From the NCBI RefSeq assembly GCF_964204645.1, contig NC_134025.1, positions 25,760,001 through 25,824,000 of the forward strand: a stretch of 64,000 bases of DNA, read 5' to 3'. The stretch comes from Tubulanus polymorphus (Eukaryota; Nemertea; Palaeonemertea; Tubulaniformes; Tubulanidae). Both the position numbers and the translations under genes were made by a program. Below are positions 1 to 11,379 of this stretch, piece after piece (position 1 is the stretch's first letter; every line of letters begins with the position of its first letter). Under the pieces are notes generated by a model that searched no databases, was not told the DNA's origin, and saw only the letters and a program-made list of their open reading frames with translations.

Positions 1-59
1 AGAATTCTTCACAGTCTCTGTTATTGTTTTACACTTATTTACAGGATGAGATACACACT

Positions 60-63
<4 letters not shown>

Positions 64-147
<84 letters not shown>
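64..147 (+). repeat. (CAG)28 trinucleotide run
   Basis: This is an uninterrupted run of 28 CAG units, preceded by CAA. Read in the ATG frame that begins just upstream (ATG AGA TAC ACA CTG), it would encode polyglutamine; the other frames give polyserine or polyalanine. It follows an acceptor-like ttatttacag. Whether it is translated is unknown. Confidence 0.95.
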
Positions 148-149
<2 letters not shown>

Positions 150-251
150 ACTTTTTTTATGTATGAATTATTCTATCTGTTTATTGATTCGGTGTAAAAT
201 TGCTCTTATTTCATAAAAACTTAACTGACAATTTCTACCATTTGTTTTTAG

Positions 252-1301
252 GAGCTGAAATGAGTGGAACCCTTTACAGAATCTGTGAACAGTAAACATT
301 TGGAAATTCACTTCACATTTGTTAAAGATGGACATCACTTAAGATCCTCAAAACAAAAACGGTACCAATAAATATCTCTACAGATTCTAGTCTCTGTTTG
401 ACTGTAAATTTATAAACTCATTTCCTGATTAGAAGCTACAATCAGAGAAGGCAAATTTTCAATCACTTCTATTCTGGTCAAATTTCAAATCATCAGAATT
501 ATACAAGTTTTGTGTATTCAAGGGCCCAAAATCAAGCTGAGCTTGCAGCAAACATTGCGCTTTACAAATCAAACAAGTCAGAAATGCTGAGTTTTATATT
601 AATTTCTATTGCAGTAATTTGTGGTGATCTTCAAATCAAGTCCAGAAAATGATGTGTTTGATCGGTCAATGTTGGCATCAACGCTTTACTAGAGGACGCA
701 GTTTAAAGCTACCATCAAACACTTCAGAAATCTGCATACACTCAACACATTGTGATAAACTACTATTAACCTGGTGGGTTTTCTGTCAATCGAACACAAA
801 CAAATTGTAGTTTCTATTTATTTCATCAACCTCTTCTAGAATGCAATACACCCAACACTATTGGAGCTGGAGAAATTAAGAATATTCACCTTCAAAGAGT
901 GAAGAAGCTCCGCTATTCTTTTAAGAAACTATTCTTTTAAGAAAGTAATTTTCTCTATACCTAGTTCTAGCTTTTTATAAAACTTAACAGTTCAATTATT
1001 TATATATGTTTATTTTCTCAGAAAGTCATCAGTTCTCTGAACTTCATGACATTATTACTCTTGGGAGTGAAATCCTGCTAGATGGCACTGAGCTAATCCG
1101 ATACAAGTTTAGAAATGGTGAGTTTTTCATCACTCCATTGTGCTCTTAATTTGAAAATATTCGAACAATCAATTATTCTGTACAGAATTTTTGTGTGATT
1201 CTCCGGAAAGAAGTGCGGCTGAAGCTGCTGCTGCTGCTGCTGCCGCCGCCGACGCTGAATCCTTAATCAATTCTGCTGAACACAATTTTGAAAATGATTG
1301 A
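252..1301 (+). pseudogene. Exon-like cluster of an unrecognised gene, copy A
   Basis: Four exon-like blocks can be read. Block 252-291 is joined in phase to 433-586, but the donor after 586 is CT instead of GT, so that junction looks broken. Downstream, block 1022-1117 joins in phase to a terminal block 1186-1301 that ends in TGA. The joined tail encodes a short acidic segment (motif SEILLDGTELIRY), then a run of nine alanines, then ESLINSAEHNFEND and stop. Between these pairs, one block carries a three-base loss relative to copy B that brings in a stop. I do not recognise the protein. It may be a decayed paralogue, or a gene whose true exon joins I have missed. Confidence 0.4.
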
Positions 1302-1423
1302 TATTCTTATAGAACTTAGCCCCAATTTCTGATTGCTATAATTTTCTAAATACGTTACTTATTCTTTTCATAGTATAATGATTTATTGCAGCATGAAATT
1401 TATCCAATAGAACAATTTGAAAA

Positions 1424-1650
1424 AGGAATCGTGTTTCACGATCAGACATTTTTGGTTTCGCACTGGACATCAGGAATCACTCTTGGATTCAGCACAGGAC
1501 AACATGGAATCAGTGTTTCACAATCAGACTTTTTTTGATTCAGCACATGACATCAGGAATCACTCTTGGATCCTGCATAAGACAACTAGAAGGAATCAGT
1601 GTTTCACAATCAGACTTTGATTCAGCACATGACATCAGGAATCACTATAG
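1424..1650. repeat. Tandem repeat, about 81-86 bp period, 2.7 copies
   Basis: The phrase gaatc(a)gtgtttcac(a/g)atcag recurs at about 1426, 1507 and 1593. Each time it is followed by a variant of gattcagcacatgacatcagg and ggaatcactc. The repeat begins where homology to copy B stops, so the array marks a duplication edge. Confidence 0.85.
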
Positions 1651-1985
1651 GTGGAAATTCAAGATAAGTTACATCTTTATTTATCGGTTGTTGACTTGAT
1701 TTTAAGGGACCAGTTTTATAGTGAATGATATAGGCCTAAACCATGTTCTGAAATGAGATCACAGAAACCTGTTGCATTTATTCAATCATTTCATATTTCT
1801 TAATATCAGTGAATATTTGGCTAGGATTAATTCATGGTTGGGATTGTTATTTCGGTAAGCGGGTATCAAGGTTTTCTAAATTGCGATCAACTAAAATGTT
1901 ATTTCTCATCAATATGAAACTGGTTCCTGATGTCAATAATACAACTGTTATCAATCATGTTCCTTCGTGACAATCTATAGTTAGA

Positions 1986-2187
1986 ATTTCTGTAGATTAA
2001 ACTGCTGTACTTATTTCATACTGATTGAACAGTTACAGATACATGTGTAATATTGTGTACAGATACAGAGTACAGATCACTGCATTACTTCATCCTGTGA
2101 TTGAACAGTGATTTAATCTTCTCTCATCTTCACTAGATTCCCATCCGTCTAACTAAAACATCATTTCATTTCAACAAATCTAACTGC
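1986..2187 (+). repeat. Inverted repeat, left copy (partner 5946-6143)
   Basis: The reverse complement of 5946-6143 aligns along about 200 bases with few mismatches; both carry, for example, attaaactgctgtactt and gattgaacagtgatttaatc. With the direct duplication on either side, this shows a compound rearrangement rather than a simple tandem copy. Confidence 0.9.
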
Positions 2188-2300
2188 GGGGTTTGGGGAG
2201 GGTGCGTAGGGATGGGGGGAGGGAAGGGGTAGAGGAAGGGCGGGAGGGATGGGGTGGGGGAGGGCGGGAGGGATGGGGTGAGGGAGGGCGGGAGGGATCA
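2188..2300. repeat. G-rich minisatellite 1
   Basis: The + strand carries many runs of three to six G in units such as ggagggcgggagggatgggg. It directly abuts the left inverted repeat. The run spacing fits the G3+N1-7 pattern for G-quadruplexes. Confidence 0.8.
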
Positions 2301-2739
2301 TTACCAACAATGCGCGACATCAACAATACACGTGCGTTTAAAATATTTCATGCGGCTCATTGAAAAACGGAAGCTGGAATTAAAAAATCCCTATTACTGG
2401 CCTGCAGTTTGTGGAAACTGAATATTGCATACTCTATCTTGTTTTATAGATTCCGGTTCGATGAAAGACTACCATACTACTTGCACCCCTAGTTAGAAAA
2501 AATGAATGCTGATCGATATAAATTTGTCCATGGGAGAAAATCGCGAGTCACTTCCATTTAGCACTGAAGTTGCAACTTTCAGGGTATCTTTCAGCTTATT
2601 GATGCCGTCTGGATCAAGAAGTTTTCCTAAGGAAAACAATTCCAATCTTTTTTACATAAATCTTAGTGCAAATTTCCATTTTGACACAAAAATTAAAGGC
2701 ATGGTCCCCATAAGATTTTTGCCACTTTAGATATTACGC

Positions 2740-2945
2740 AGCGCTCACGCGGCGGGGTGGCGAACTATTCCGTCGCTGATTGTTGGTAATGTCGGGTGAG
2801 GGAGGGTGGGATGTAGGGGTGGGGGTGGTAGTGCTGAGGTTGGCTGGAGAGAATGGGTGGTGGTAGAACTTTGGAGGGAGGGGTATGGGCGTGGGGTTTA
2901 GGTAGTGTAGGGTGTAGGGTGTAGGTGGGGGGTGGTTTAGTGTCG
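2740..2945. repeat. G-rich, degenerate minisatellite 2
   Basis: This is a second G-rich stretch with gggagg, ggggtgg and gtagggtgtaggg units on the + strand. It is less regular than 2188-2300. The 440 bases between the two stretches show nothing I can name. Confidence 0.65.
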
Positions 2946-3139
2946 GGTACGGTGGTTAAGTCAATAGTCTTGAAGTTGAGGATATTTCAGAAAATGTGTC
3001 TCATCTTTTTATTATTCTAAGAAAGGATTGATCATTATGAAACGAGTCGTGTGGCTACAAGTGACTGCAACATGTCATGTTTCAGTTGTTATGCGTGACA
3101 AGCTGTATAACCATCGGCCAATTGGACTAGTTCTATTTT

Positions 3140-3200
3140 ACTGGACCTTGTTATTTCTATGAGACCCGGGTTCGATCCCCGGTGAGTGCGCGCATAATTT
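3140..3200 (+). repeat. tRNA-like fragment with a B box
   Basis: The sequence cccgggttcgatccccgg can form a T-arm (CCGGG stem, TTCGATC loop, CCCGG stem) and holds the RNA polymerase III B-box core GGTTCGATCC. The seven bases after it do not pair with any upstream acceptor arm, so this is not an intact tRNA. It is probably a SINE or tRNA relic. The surrounding 2950-4170 shows no other feature. Confidence 0.4.
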
Positions 3201-4174
3201 CACCGTCACTTCTCTCAATCGTTATGAGATAATTGCCCCCAAATTTTTGAATTGGGACGTTTCAATTTTTAGGGCCATTATTTAATGTGTTGAATGATCA
3301 CAAGTTCTGCTCCTTGGCTCCGATCAAATATTGGCTTAATGCAAAATTCAATGAAACAACAATCATACGTAATAATTACTGTTGATATCTGGTGGTTTAC
3401 TGATACATTTCCAGCAGAAAGATGTATTCTATTTTCATATTTGCTATTTCAGAAATGGCTGTAAATACTGGTTCTAGTTAAACAACTGTATAGGATGGTT
3501 TTAGAATTCTTTTAATTTGTAAATAGTGGGTTTTTATCTTATCTACTGTACAGGACGACTTACAAAATTGTTGATGAGAGTCGAGATGCAGTCACATTCA
3601 TCGCTGCTTCCTCTCTTTTCTGCAGATTCTTAGACAGAGACCTACTCTTCATTTTTTGAAGAAGAGTATAGAACTCATTAGAATAGTAATAGGTTTTGTA
3701 ATCACTATGGATTTTCAGACACACTTCATTTACCTTCAGCAGTTTACATGGCACAGTATATCACTATTCATAGATATCCTTAATAATTAGTTAAATCCTT
3801 TTCAAAAAGATAGGACACATTTTCTGAGAATAAACTTTACAATTTATTGGTGGTATCTAGTGTATTTTGACATTTTTCACGATCTTATCATTTTATGAAA
3901 GTCATTTCATCCTCCGCAGTTATTTAAAATTTGATCAGTGCTCGATCAATTTGTCAGTTTATAATAGCTTTTAGACTTCGATCAATGTATTATTTGACAG
4001 TAGACTCAATTTAGTGAATTATCACATTCAGTATGTACGTAATTCTTAACTTAGTGATGAGTGATTAGTCCAATTCTCTTATTCAAAATATGCAACGCTC
4101 AATTTCTCATGTGTGCTCATATAAACTGCTCCACGTATGAAAATTCATCTCTAGTGCAACCTTTATATACAATT

Positions 4175-4435
4175 ACTGAACTACGGTCATGAACCAAACT
4201 TTGTTTATCAAACCAGGGCCATAAAACTGACTTAACCTTTAATGAAGGCCATCAGCCAAATTTATTCTCATGTTATCAAACCAAAGCCATGAGCTATATT
4301 TACCTTGCATGGTCACCAAATCAGAACCATGGGCACCAAAACAGGGCGGTGGACCAAACTTTGACTCGTTGGGCACCAAAACAGGGCCGTGGACCAATTT
4401 TAACTCTTTGGTCACCAAAACAGGGCCATGAATGA
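4175..4435. repeat. Degenerate tandem repeat, about 45-50 bp period
   Basis: Units of the form caccaaaacagggcc(g/a)tgNaccaa, followed by an A/T-rich spacer ending in tttgg, recur about five times. They become more alike toward the right end. 4440-5700 shows nothing else I can support. Confidence 0.75.
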
Positions 4436-5747
4436 AAAGTTGTACAAGTTATTTCTGTTGCCTTCACCTCTGTATTTGAGAATGAAATGATTTATGTGGA
4501 ACTAATGACGTAGTTAATGAAAGATTCATCTGTATTAGTGCCGCTGCTGGTACAGCTGCTGCAGCTGCTGCTGGTTGTGCAACTAACACAATCTTTTGCT
4601 GTTTGTCTCTAAAAGATTAAACTTGATCCCAGTCGGAACTGATGAAAGTTATAGTGAGACGACAAAATAAGGAAAAGCCATATGAAAAGAAAAAATATAA
4701 AGCGAATGCGTGAGCTTCTAACAACAAAATAAAACAGCATGAAATGCTGATATAAAGAGTGGGGTCCGAGAGCAATTCGAAGGTTTAGTGTCCTGCACGC
4801 TTAGAGGGCGGACAGGGGTCTATTCCTACCTCGACTCTAAAGGAGCTAAAAGCGCTAAAAGCCAGAGAAAAGAGTAAAAACGAAAAATGACAAATGGCAA
4901 ATGAAGGAAAATGGCTGGAGTTTGATTTGTTCCACTGGGTTCAAGTGTTAACTTGAAGAAAATCAAATTTACAATCAAACGGATTATTTATGACGTATAT
5001 ATTTTGTAAACATCAGCAGTTCATAATTAATGATTAATAAATCATATGAATAAGATTCCATAAAACAACTTGCTTAGCTCTTGTAGAGAGTATAGAAATA
5101 TCTCATCTAACTGTCATTGGTCCACAACGGTTTCATGATAAGAGTGACGACGTTGAATTCGTAAAGCAACATAAATAGCATTAATTTGTTTTGATCTCAG
5201 CCATCATTCATGTCCTTGGTTTGTGTTTGCCCTTCTCACAACATTTTGTGAGTGTGGAGGTTTGGTTCGGGCTTTCTTTCGGGTGAACCCTCCGTATACC
5301 TCCCCCTCCTTACAACATTTTGAATTAAGTTCCTCGGGTTTGGTTTGATGTTTTGTACATGAAACAACTCAAACTCGCATAATTTGATGAAATGAAATCT
5401 GTTTACAGACGACTGCTGCAACTTGTCGTGAAACTGAGATATATTGTGAATACTTATTGGAGGGAGTAGAAATAATAGGAATAATTTGAATGAATTTGAT
5501 GAAATTGATAAAGAAATCATCTAAAATTCAAGCCATGTGATTTTCAAGACCACACTAGGCATATGATCATTTGAATGCCTCCAAAATTGTAGAAAAGTAT
5601 CTGTGAGTCCCGTCAATTATGCAATTGATTAAGGATTTCAATTTATATATGAAATTGATACGATAGTGAAAAATGGCAAATCGTTTTGTAGTTATTCTAC
5701 AGATGAGCGGTGTCTGAGGAGGAGACAAGAAAGTTGAGGAGTCATGA

Positions 5748-5945
5748 TGGGAGGGCTAGGTGGGAGGCATTGAGGGAGGGAATGGGTTGGGGAGGGCATT
5801 GAGGGAGGGAATGGGTTGGGGAGGGTAGGAGGGAAGGGGTGAGGGAGGGCGGGAGGGAAGGGTTGAGGGAGGGCGGGAGGGAAGGTGTGAGGGAGGGCGG
5901 GAGGGAGGGCGGGAGGGATGGGGTCCGGGAGGGTCGGGTTGGGAG
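5748..5945. repeat. G-rich minisatellite 3
   Basis: There are two copies of a block of about 36 bp (cattgagggagggaatgg, then ttggggaggg), followed by several units of about 26 bp built on cgggagggaa and gtgagggagg. The G-rich strand is again +. It abuts the right inverted repeat on its outer side, as minisatellite 1 abuts the left one. Confidence 0.8.
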
Positions 5946-6143
5946 GTTAGGTGAGTTGAAATGTTCTGATGTTTTAGTTAGATTGATGGGAATCTAGTGA
6001 AGATGAGAAAAGATTAAATCACTGTTCAATCACAGGATGAAGTAATGCAGTGATCTGTACTCTGTATCTGTACACAATGTTACATGTATCTGTAACTGTT
6101 CAATCAGTATGGAATAAGTACAGCAGTTTAATCTACAGAAATC
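5946..6143 (-). repeat. Inverted repeat, right copy (partner 1986-2187)
   Basis: This is the reverse complement of 1986-2187 with scattered substitutions and small indels. It sits 170 bases upstream of direct copy B. Confidence 0.9.
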
Positions 6144-6373
6144 CTGTACTGTTTCTGTCTGATCGATTAATAACTTTGAGATGTTACATATCTGCTCTAT
6201 TGTCACTGATTATTGTTTCTTATTCTTTTCAGAATGAAATAAATGCAATAGAATCTACTATTTAAGCGGGCTCATTTAAAAGTTAAGTACAAAACTGGTA
6301 ATGAATTTCTCTACAGAATTCTTCACAGTCTCTGTTATTGTTTTACACTTATTTACAGGATGAGATACACACT

Positions 6374-6486
<113 letters not shown>

Positions 6487-6629
6487 TTATCTCTTTATGT
6501 TAATTCCAGCATTCAATCACTCAAAGATCACAGCTTAGTTTGAAGTGAGTTTTCAATCGTTAAAACTCATTTATTTCCTGATCAAAGTTGGAATTATCAA
6601 GATCTTTATATTTGCATACATATTTTCAG

Positions 6630-7780
6630 TGAACAGAGCTATGGAGGTTTTGGGACCCAACAGTCAATCTCAAATACCGCTGGTTTAAAACATTGATGAA
6701 AATGGTAAGTTTTTGATTCGGTGTAAAACTGCTCTTATTTCATAACACCTTAACTGACAATTTCTAACATTTGTTTTTAGGAGCTGAAATGAGTGGAACC
6801 CTTGACAGAATCTGTGAACAGTAAACATTGGGAATTCACTTCACATTTGTTAAAGATGGACATCACTTTAGATCCTCAAAACAAAAACGGTACCAGTAAA
6901 TATCTCTACAGATTCTAGTGTCTGTTTGAATGTAAATTTATAAACTCATTTCCTGATTAGAAGCTACAATCAGAGAAGGCGAATTTTCAATCACTTCTAT
7001 TCTGGTCAAATTTCAAATCGTCAGAATTATACAAGTTTTGTGTATTCAAGGGCCCAAAATCAAGCTGAACTTGCAGTAAACATTGCGCTCTACAAATCAA
7101 ACAAGTCAGAAGTGGTGAGTTTTATATTAATTTTTATTGCAGTAATTTGTGGTGATCTTCAAATCAAGTCCAGAAAATGATGTGTTTGATCGGTCAATGT
7201 TGGCAGATATCAACGCTTTACTAGAGGACGCAGTTTAAAGCTACCATAAAACACTTCAGAAATCTGAATACACTCAAAATATTGTGATAAACTACTCATT
7301 AACCTGGTGGGTTTTCTGTCAATCGAACACAAACAAATTGCAGTTTCTATTTATTTCATCAACCATTTTCTGGCATGATTTTCTCTTCCAGATTGCAATA
7401 CACCCAACACTATTGGAGCTGGAGAAATTAAGAATATTCACCTTCAAAGAGTGAAGAAGTTCAGCTATTCTTTTAAAAAACTATTCTTTTAAGAAAGTAA
7501 TTTTCTCTGTACCTGGTTCTAGCTTGTTATAAAACTTAACAGTTCAATTACTTATATATGTTTATTTTCTCAGATCAGTTCTCTGAACTTCATGACATTA
7601 TGACTCATGGGAGTGAAATCCTGCTAGATGGCACTGAGCTAATCCGATACAAGCTTAGAGATGGTGAGTTTTTCATCACTCCATTGTGCTCTTAATTTGA
7701 AAATATTCGAACAATCAATTATTCTGTACAGAATTTTTGTGTGATTCTCTGCCGCCGACGCTGAATCCTCAATCAATTCT
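6630..7780 (+). pseudogene. Exon-like cluster of an unrecognised gene, copy B
   Basis: Three blocks join in phase with plausible splice sites: 6630-6682 (donor GTTTAA), 6781-6820 (donor GTAAAC) and 6961-7114 (donor GTGAGT). The product contains EQSYGGFGTQQS, then AEMSGTLDRICEQ, then a Gln/Asn-rich part with QNQAELAANIALYKS. A block at about 7576-7663 matches the SEILLDGTELIRY exon of copy A. The next exon is frameshifted by the deletion near 7752, so the copy looks broken at its 3' end. The following stretch to 9560 shows no feature I can support. Confidence 0.4.
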
Positions 7781-9589
7781 GCTGAACACAATTTTGAAAA
7801 TGATTGATTTTCTTATAGAATTTAGCCCCAATTTCTGACTGCTATAGTTTTCTAAATACGTTGCTAATTCTTTTCATAGTATAACAATTTATTGCAGCAT
7901 GAAATTTATCCAATAGAACAATTTGAAAACTGATCAAAGATTGAATAATGGTGTTGAATTATCTAGAATTATAAGGTAATCATAAATTCTAGTTTCCGAA
8001 ATATTTCATGAAAACAATTCCCATTTGACTGTTAATTCAATCGAACACTTTCAACGTAATATTTGCAGATGCAAGTTTTCTCTCTTATTTTAGGAAGAAG
8101 TGGGGACCAATATGCCATTTTACATGGACAGTGACCAGCCATCTACCTGGAGATCGATATGCTGCCACTTATTTCCGAGATCTGCAATTTTAAAGTTTAA
8201 AGTCAAATATATTACCGGCATTATATTGTGCTGGCGTGGGCAGGCGACAGTTGTTCTGTTAGTGATGGTTTCGTAGACTGCGTATCACATATATATAAAA
8301 ACAATAGCGTAATTTTTGCTAATAAATTGCCTGACTCGGGCATAGAATATATGATTTAAACCCCGCTATATGCAAATTCAAAAGATTAAAGGCGTAATTT
8401 ATTTATCAAGAATCAGAATCAAAATAATAAAAGTAAATGAAGAAATAACTAGAACAACCTATGCCTAACAAAACCTCTCAACCTAAGCACTTAACACCTG
8501 CTAGCTTTACTTTTCTCAATTAACTTGTTTTCCCCTCTCTATTTTTCTCTGTTTTAGTTGTTTCTTCAGATTTGACAATGGTCTCTAGAGAGACTCCTAA
8601 ATGTTGTCTTCTAATCATTTTAAGTTTGTGTAAAGTGGGTTTTAATTTACGCACTCCCTGTAACTGCATTAGTTTGTAATTGTTTGTACCTCCGGACCCA
8701 GGTTCATTGGTCTGGTTTTGTATTAGATTTGTATGATACACATGTATAATGTAAATGGACATATTTTAAGTCAATCAATGAAACCAAAACTTGGATTTGT
8801 AAATGTATAAATTTGTGTGATCTGTGTGTAATGGACATATTTTATAAGACTGTAAAGTCCCACAATCAATGAATCCAAAATGTCGAAATATCGACATGTT
8901 TTCTTTATTATGGGACTATAATATTTGTGCGAACTGACGTTACTGCTGTTTTGTTTGAAATAAAGATGAATTTTCTGTGTTGTTCTATTTATGAATACAG
9001 ACGCCAGCAGTTTCGCACACGCAGCGCGTCACATCCCACTGGTTCAGTTTCATAGAAATAATTTACTCAAAAAGTATTCATTCATTGGGGCGGTAAACTC
9101 GAATTGGGTTGCTGAAGTTTTTTTAAGAAATTGAACCGAGGGTCCAGCTTCACATACCAATTGCGTTCAAACATGCATTATATATTATGAAAAAAGTCTG
9201 AATCAAAGTGAAGTTTTATGAAGTGTGCGAAACTGCAGCATCTAAAACTGATTGAAACCCTTCCGCATCAAGAACCAAATCCTACCTAGTAGGGTACGGT
9301 TTCATAGATATATGAACTTGAAAAGAACAACAAAACAGATAATGAAGAAATATCATCTACTTGGCCTTTTGCGAGACCGCAACGCATTAATTTCTTCACA
9401 AATTTAGTTAAAAAGTTGATTGTATCTGTGAAACTGGCCCCTAGCTAGTGCTCAGATAAAGTTGTTCATGTAGGCCTCGTGTGAGGATTCATATCCTGGC
9501 ATGCGAAGTTATCATTCTTTCCCTGGCATGCGAGGATTCATTGGTTCTTGCCCTGGGTGGGCACACAGGGACTTGCCACAAAAAAAAAA

Positions 9590-9663
9590 TTTGACCCCAG
9601 TATCCTAGGTACTATACATAAAAAAGTCTTTTTATATATAGTACCTAGGATACTGGGGTCAAA
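9590..9663. repeat. Perfect 27-bp stem palindrome with short loop
   Basis: 9590-9616 and 9637-9663 are perfect reverse complements of each other (core ccccagtatcctaggtac). The loop can pair further (cataaaaa with tttttata, one mismatch). Flanking bases extend a weaker stem: cacacagggac near 9561 against tgtccctgtgggtg near 9677. It may be a foldback transposon relic or a hairpin RNA; nothing shows transcription. Confidence 0.85.
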
Positions 9664-9944
9664 ATCCTTTTGTCCCTGTGGGTGCGAGGGTTTCAATTTG
9701 ATGCTTTACCATGCCAAAAATTTCTCAAAATGGCGGGTGCGTTTTACTTCTGAAAAGAGAAAATGCTTGCATTTTATGACGACCAACGTTATTTACATTT
9801 TGGATTTAAATGCATGCAATTGTTAATGTTAACAAGTTTGTAAAACAATGCGGAATAAATAGAAAATGTTTGTCTTGCGTGCGTTATTTAACGTCGCTTT
9901 TGCGTCGAAAAACAAGCCAGAATACGTCTACTCCGCCTTTTCAG

Positions 9945-10030
9945 GGATCGAACCCGGGGCACCTTTTTCATCCTCTATTCAGCATCGGTACCACTGAAAT
10001 CAAAAGCAGTAATTTCTGGATTCGAACCCG
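9945..10030 (-). repeat. tRNA-promoter-bearing repeat (SINE-like), copy 1
   Basis: On the - strand an A-box-like TCAGTGGTACCGATG is followed about 45 bases later by a B box GGTTCGATCC. A second B box (GGTTCGAATCC) lies just upstream, near 10016-10032. A related unit with the same phrase agcagtaatt next to the B box occurs at 11420-11520. This is likely a tRNA-derived short repeat, not a tRNA gene, since no acceptor stem forms. Confidence 0.45.
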
Positions 10031-10056
10031 GTACTGCCTACTTTATCAATGATTCT

Positions 10057-11003
10057 ATGATCGCCATCTATTGGAATTTGGCTGAACTGACTAGACAACT
10101 TGAACAGTCTCACTGACTCTCTTTAATCCGTTAAAATCACACTCGCCATCTGGTGGATATAATCATCTTTAAACTGTAGTAGCATAGAAATCCACCATCA
10201 GTGTGATTTCAGCACATTGATATGAAAACCTCCACTGTTCATTTTGTAAAATTATCATGAATGTTAGGACGTTATCATATGTACATTAGCGTAAAGCGTC
10301 TATCAATGATTAATTTTAGTTCAATTCTTTCCAAGATATCTTTTTTAATTCGTATCTGAATGATAGGTTCTGAAAGAGCCGCGGCCCTGACTTATTTGTT
10401 TAGACAATTTTTTATGACTACGGCCTTTCGTAAATCTTGACACGGTAAACTCGAGGACCTCCAAAGAAATTCCGTATATTCCGTGACCAGCACGCACGAG
10501 ACAGAATTTAGGCTAAATAATAACCCCTTATACATTAACTTTAGGCAAGGATATAAGAAGGATATTAGATTTGAAAACTATATACATCGACCTGATGACG
10601 ACTTAGTGACCAGTATTTTACTTGTACGTTTTAGGCGACGAACTACATTTCATTTTTGACTAACTTACTTGCAGAATTCCGTAAAAACTACTTAAATTCA
10701 AATACCTTTCAGAACCTTGATGTTTTAAAAAATCCAACTTTAAGAGCTGGCTAAATTCATGAAATTAGGTCTGGACGTAGGCTAGATCCCTCCGGGTAGT
10801 ATGTAAATGTATGTTGTAAATGCGTTTGTTATGTTTTAAAATACTGGCCCTCCATACCATGCAAATGGAGTGTAATAAGTATTCGTATTCGTATGTATTC
10901 GCATTCTCCAGGTCGTGTATTCATTGAAGTAGAGTCAGGTGAGACAAAAGCTGTCTAGCCGGTTTAGCCAAATTCCAATAGACGGCGATCACGTAGAAAT
11001 CTT
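10057..11003. repeat. Segment bounded by inverted repeats of about 75 bp
   Basis: 10060-10125 (gatcgccatctattggaa, ggctgaactgactagaca) is matched in reverse complement by about 10930-10998 (agccaaattccaatagac, gcgatc). The interior holds a possible LINE-like 3' tail near 10740-10910: a phrase ending gtaataagtattcg with further attcg units. I saw no convincing target-site duplication, so the nature of the segment is open. Confidence 0.55.
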
Positions 11004-11014
11004 ACCCCTGTGAA

Positions 11015-11215
11015 GCCGGCTACCGGTTCCCGGTTCCCGATTCGGCTCCCGATTCAAAAACATTTTGAATCGGGAGCCGAACCGGTAGCCGGCTACTGGT
11101 TCCAGGTTCCCGATTCGGCTACCGATTTAAAATGGTTTTGAATCGGGAACCGGGAACCAGTAGCCGGCTCCCGGTTCGGCTCCCGATTGAAAATCATTTT
11201 CAATCGGGAGGAAAT
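11015..11215. repeat. Cluster of GC-rich hairpins
   Basis: At least three stems are visible: cccgattcaaaa with ttttgaatcggg, a variant ending in cgatttaaaa with ttttgaatcggg, and cccgattgaaaat with attttcaatcggg. They are separated by shuffled units of ccggttcccgattcgg and gaaccggtagccgg. A further unit lies at about 11356-11398. Confidence 0.8.
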
Positions 11216-11379
11216 CGTTCTACGCATGGTGTTAATTCAGACGTCTCGATTAGCCTGGTGGCCGAGGTCAGGTTGCACTCATTTCAGCAGACATAGTTAC
11301 GTAATTATGTTTACCCGCTGTCCGCAATAGAATCGAATAAGTAGCCAGCTTCGCATTTTGAATCGGGAGCCGAACCGGT

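Larger units (their letters stand above)
1..1421 (+). repeat. Direct duplication, copy A (runs off the left edge)
   Basis: This stretch matches 6314-7931 in the same orientation, starting at the same EcoRI-like motif (agaattcttcacagtctc) and ending at the same phrase (caatagaacaatttgaaaa). Most of the two copies is near-identical, including intron-like sequence. Copy A lacks an exon-like block present in copy B (6630-6682) and carries 28 CAG units, against 37 in copy B. The true left end lies outside the window. The high identity of non-coding parts suggests a fairly recent segmental duplication. Confidence 0.9.

Noticed and set aside
3160-3195. Possible tRNA gene at cccgggttcgatccccgg.
   Set aside because: There is no acceptor stem, anticodon arm or D arm around the T-arm; kept only as a tRNA-like fragment.
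5236-5520. Open frame of 94 codons on the - strand.
   Set aside because: It has no start context, splice partner or recognisable motif, and its composition matches the intergenic surroundings.
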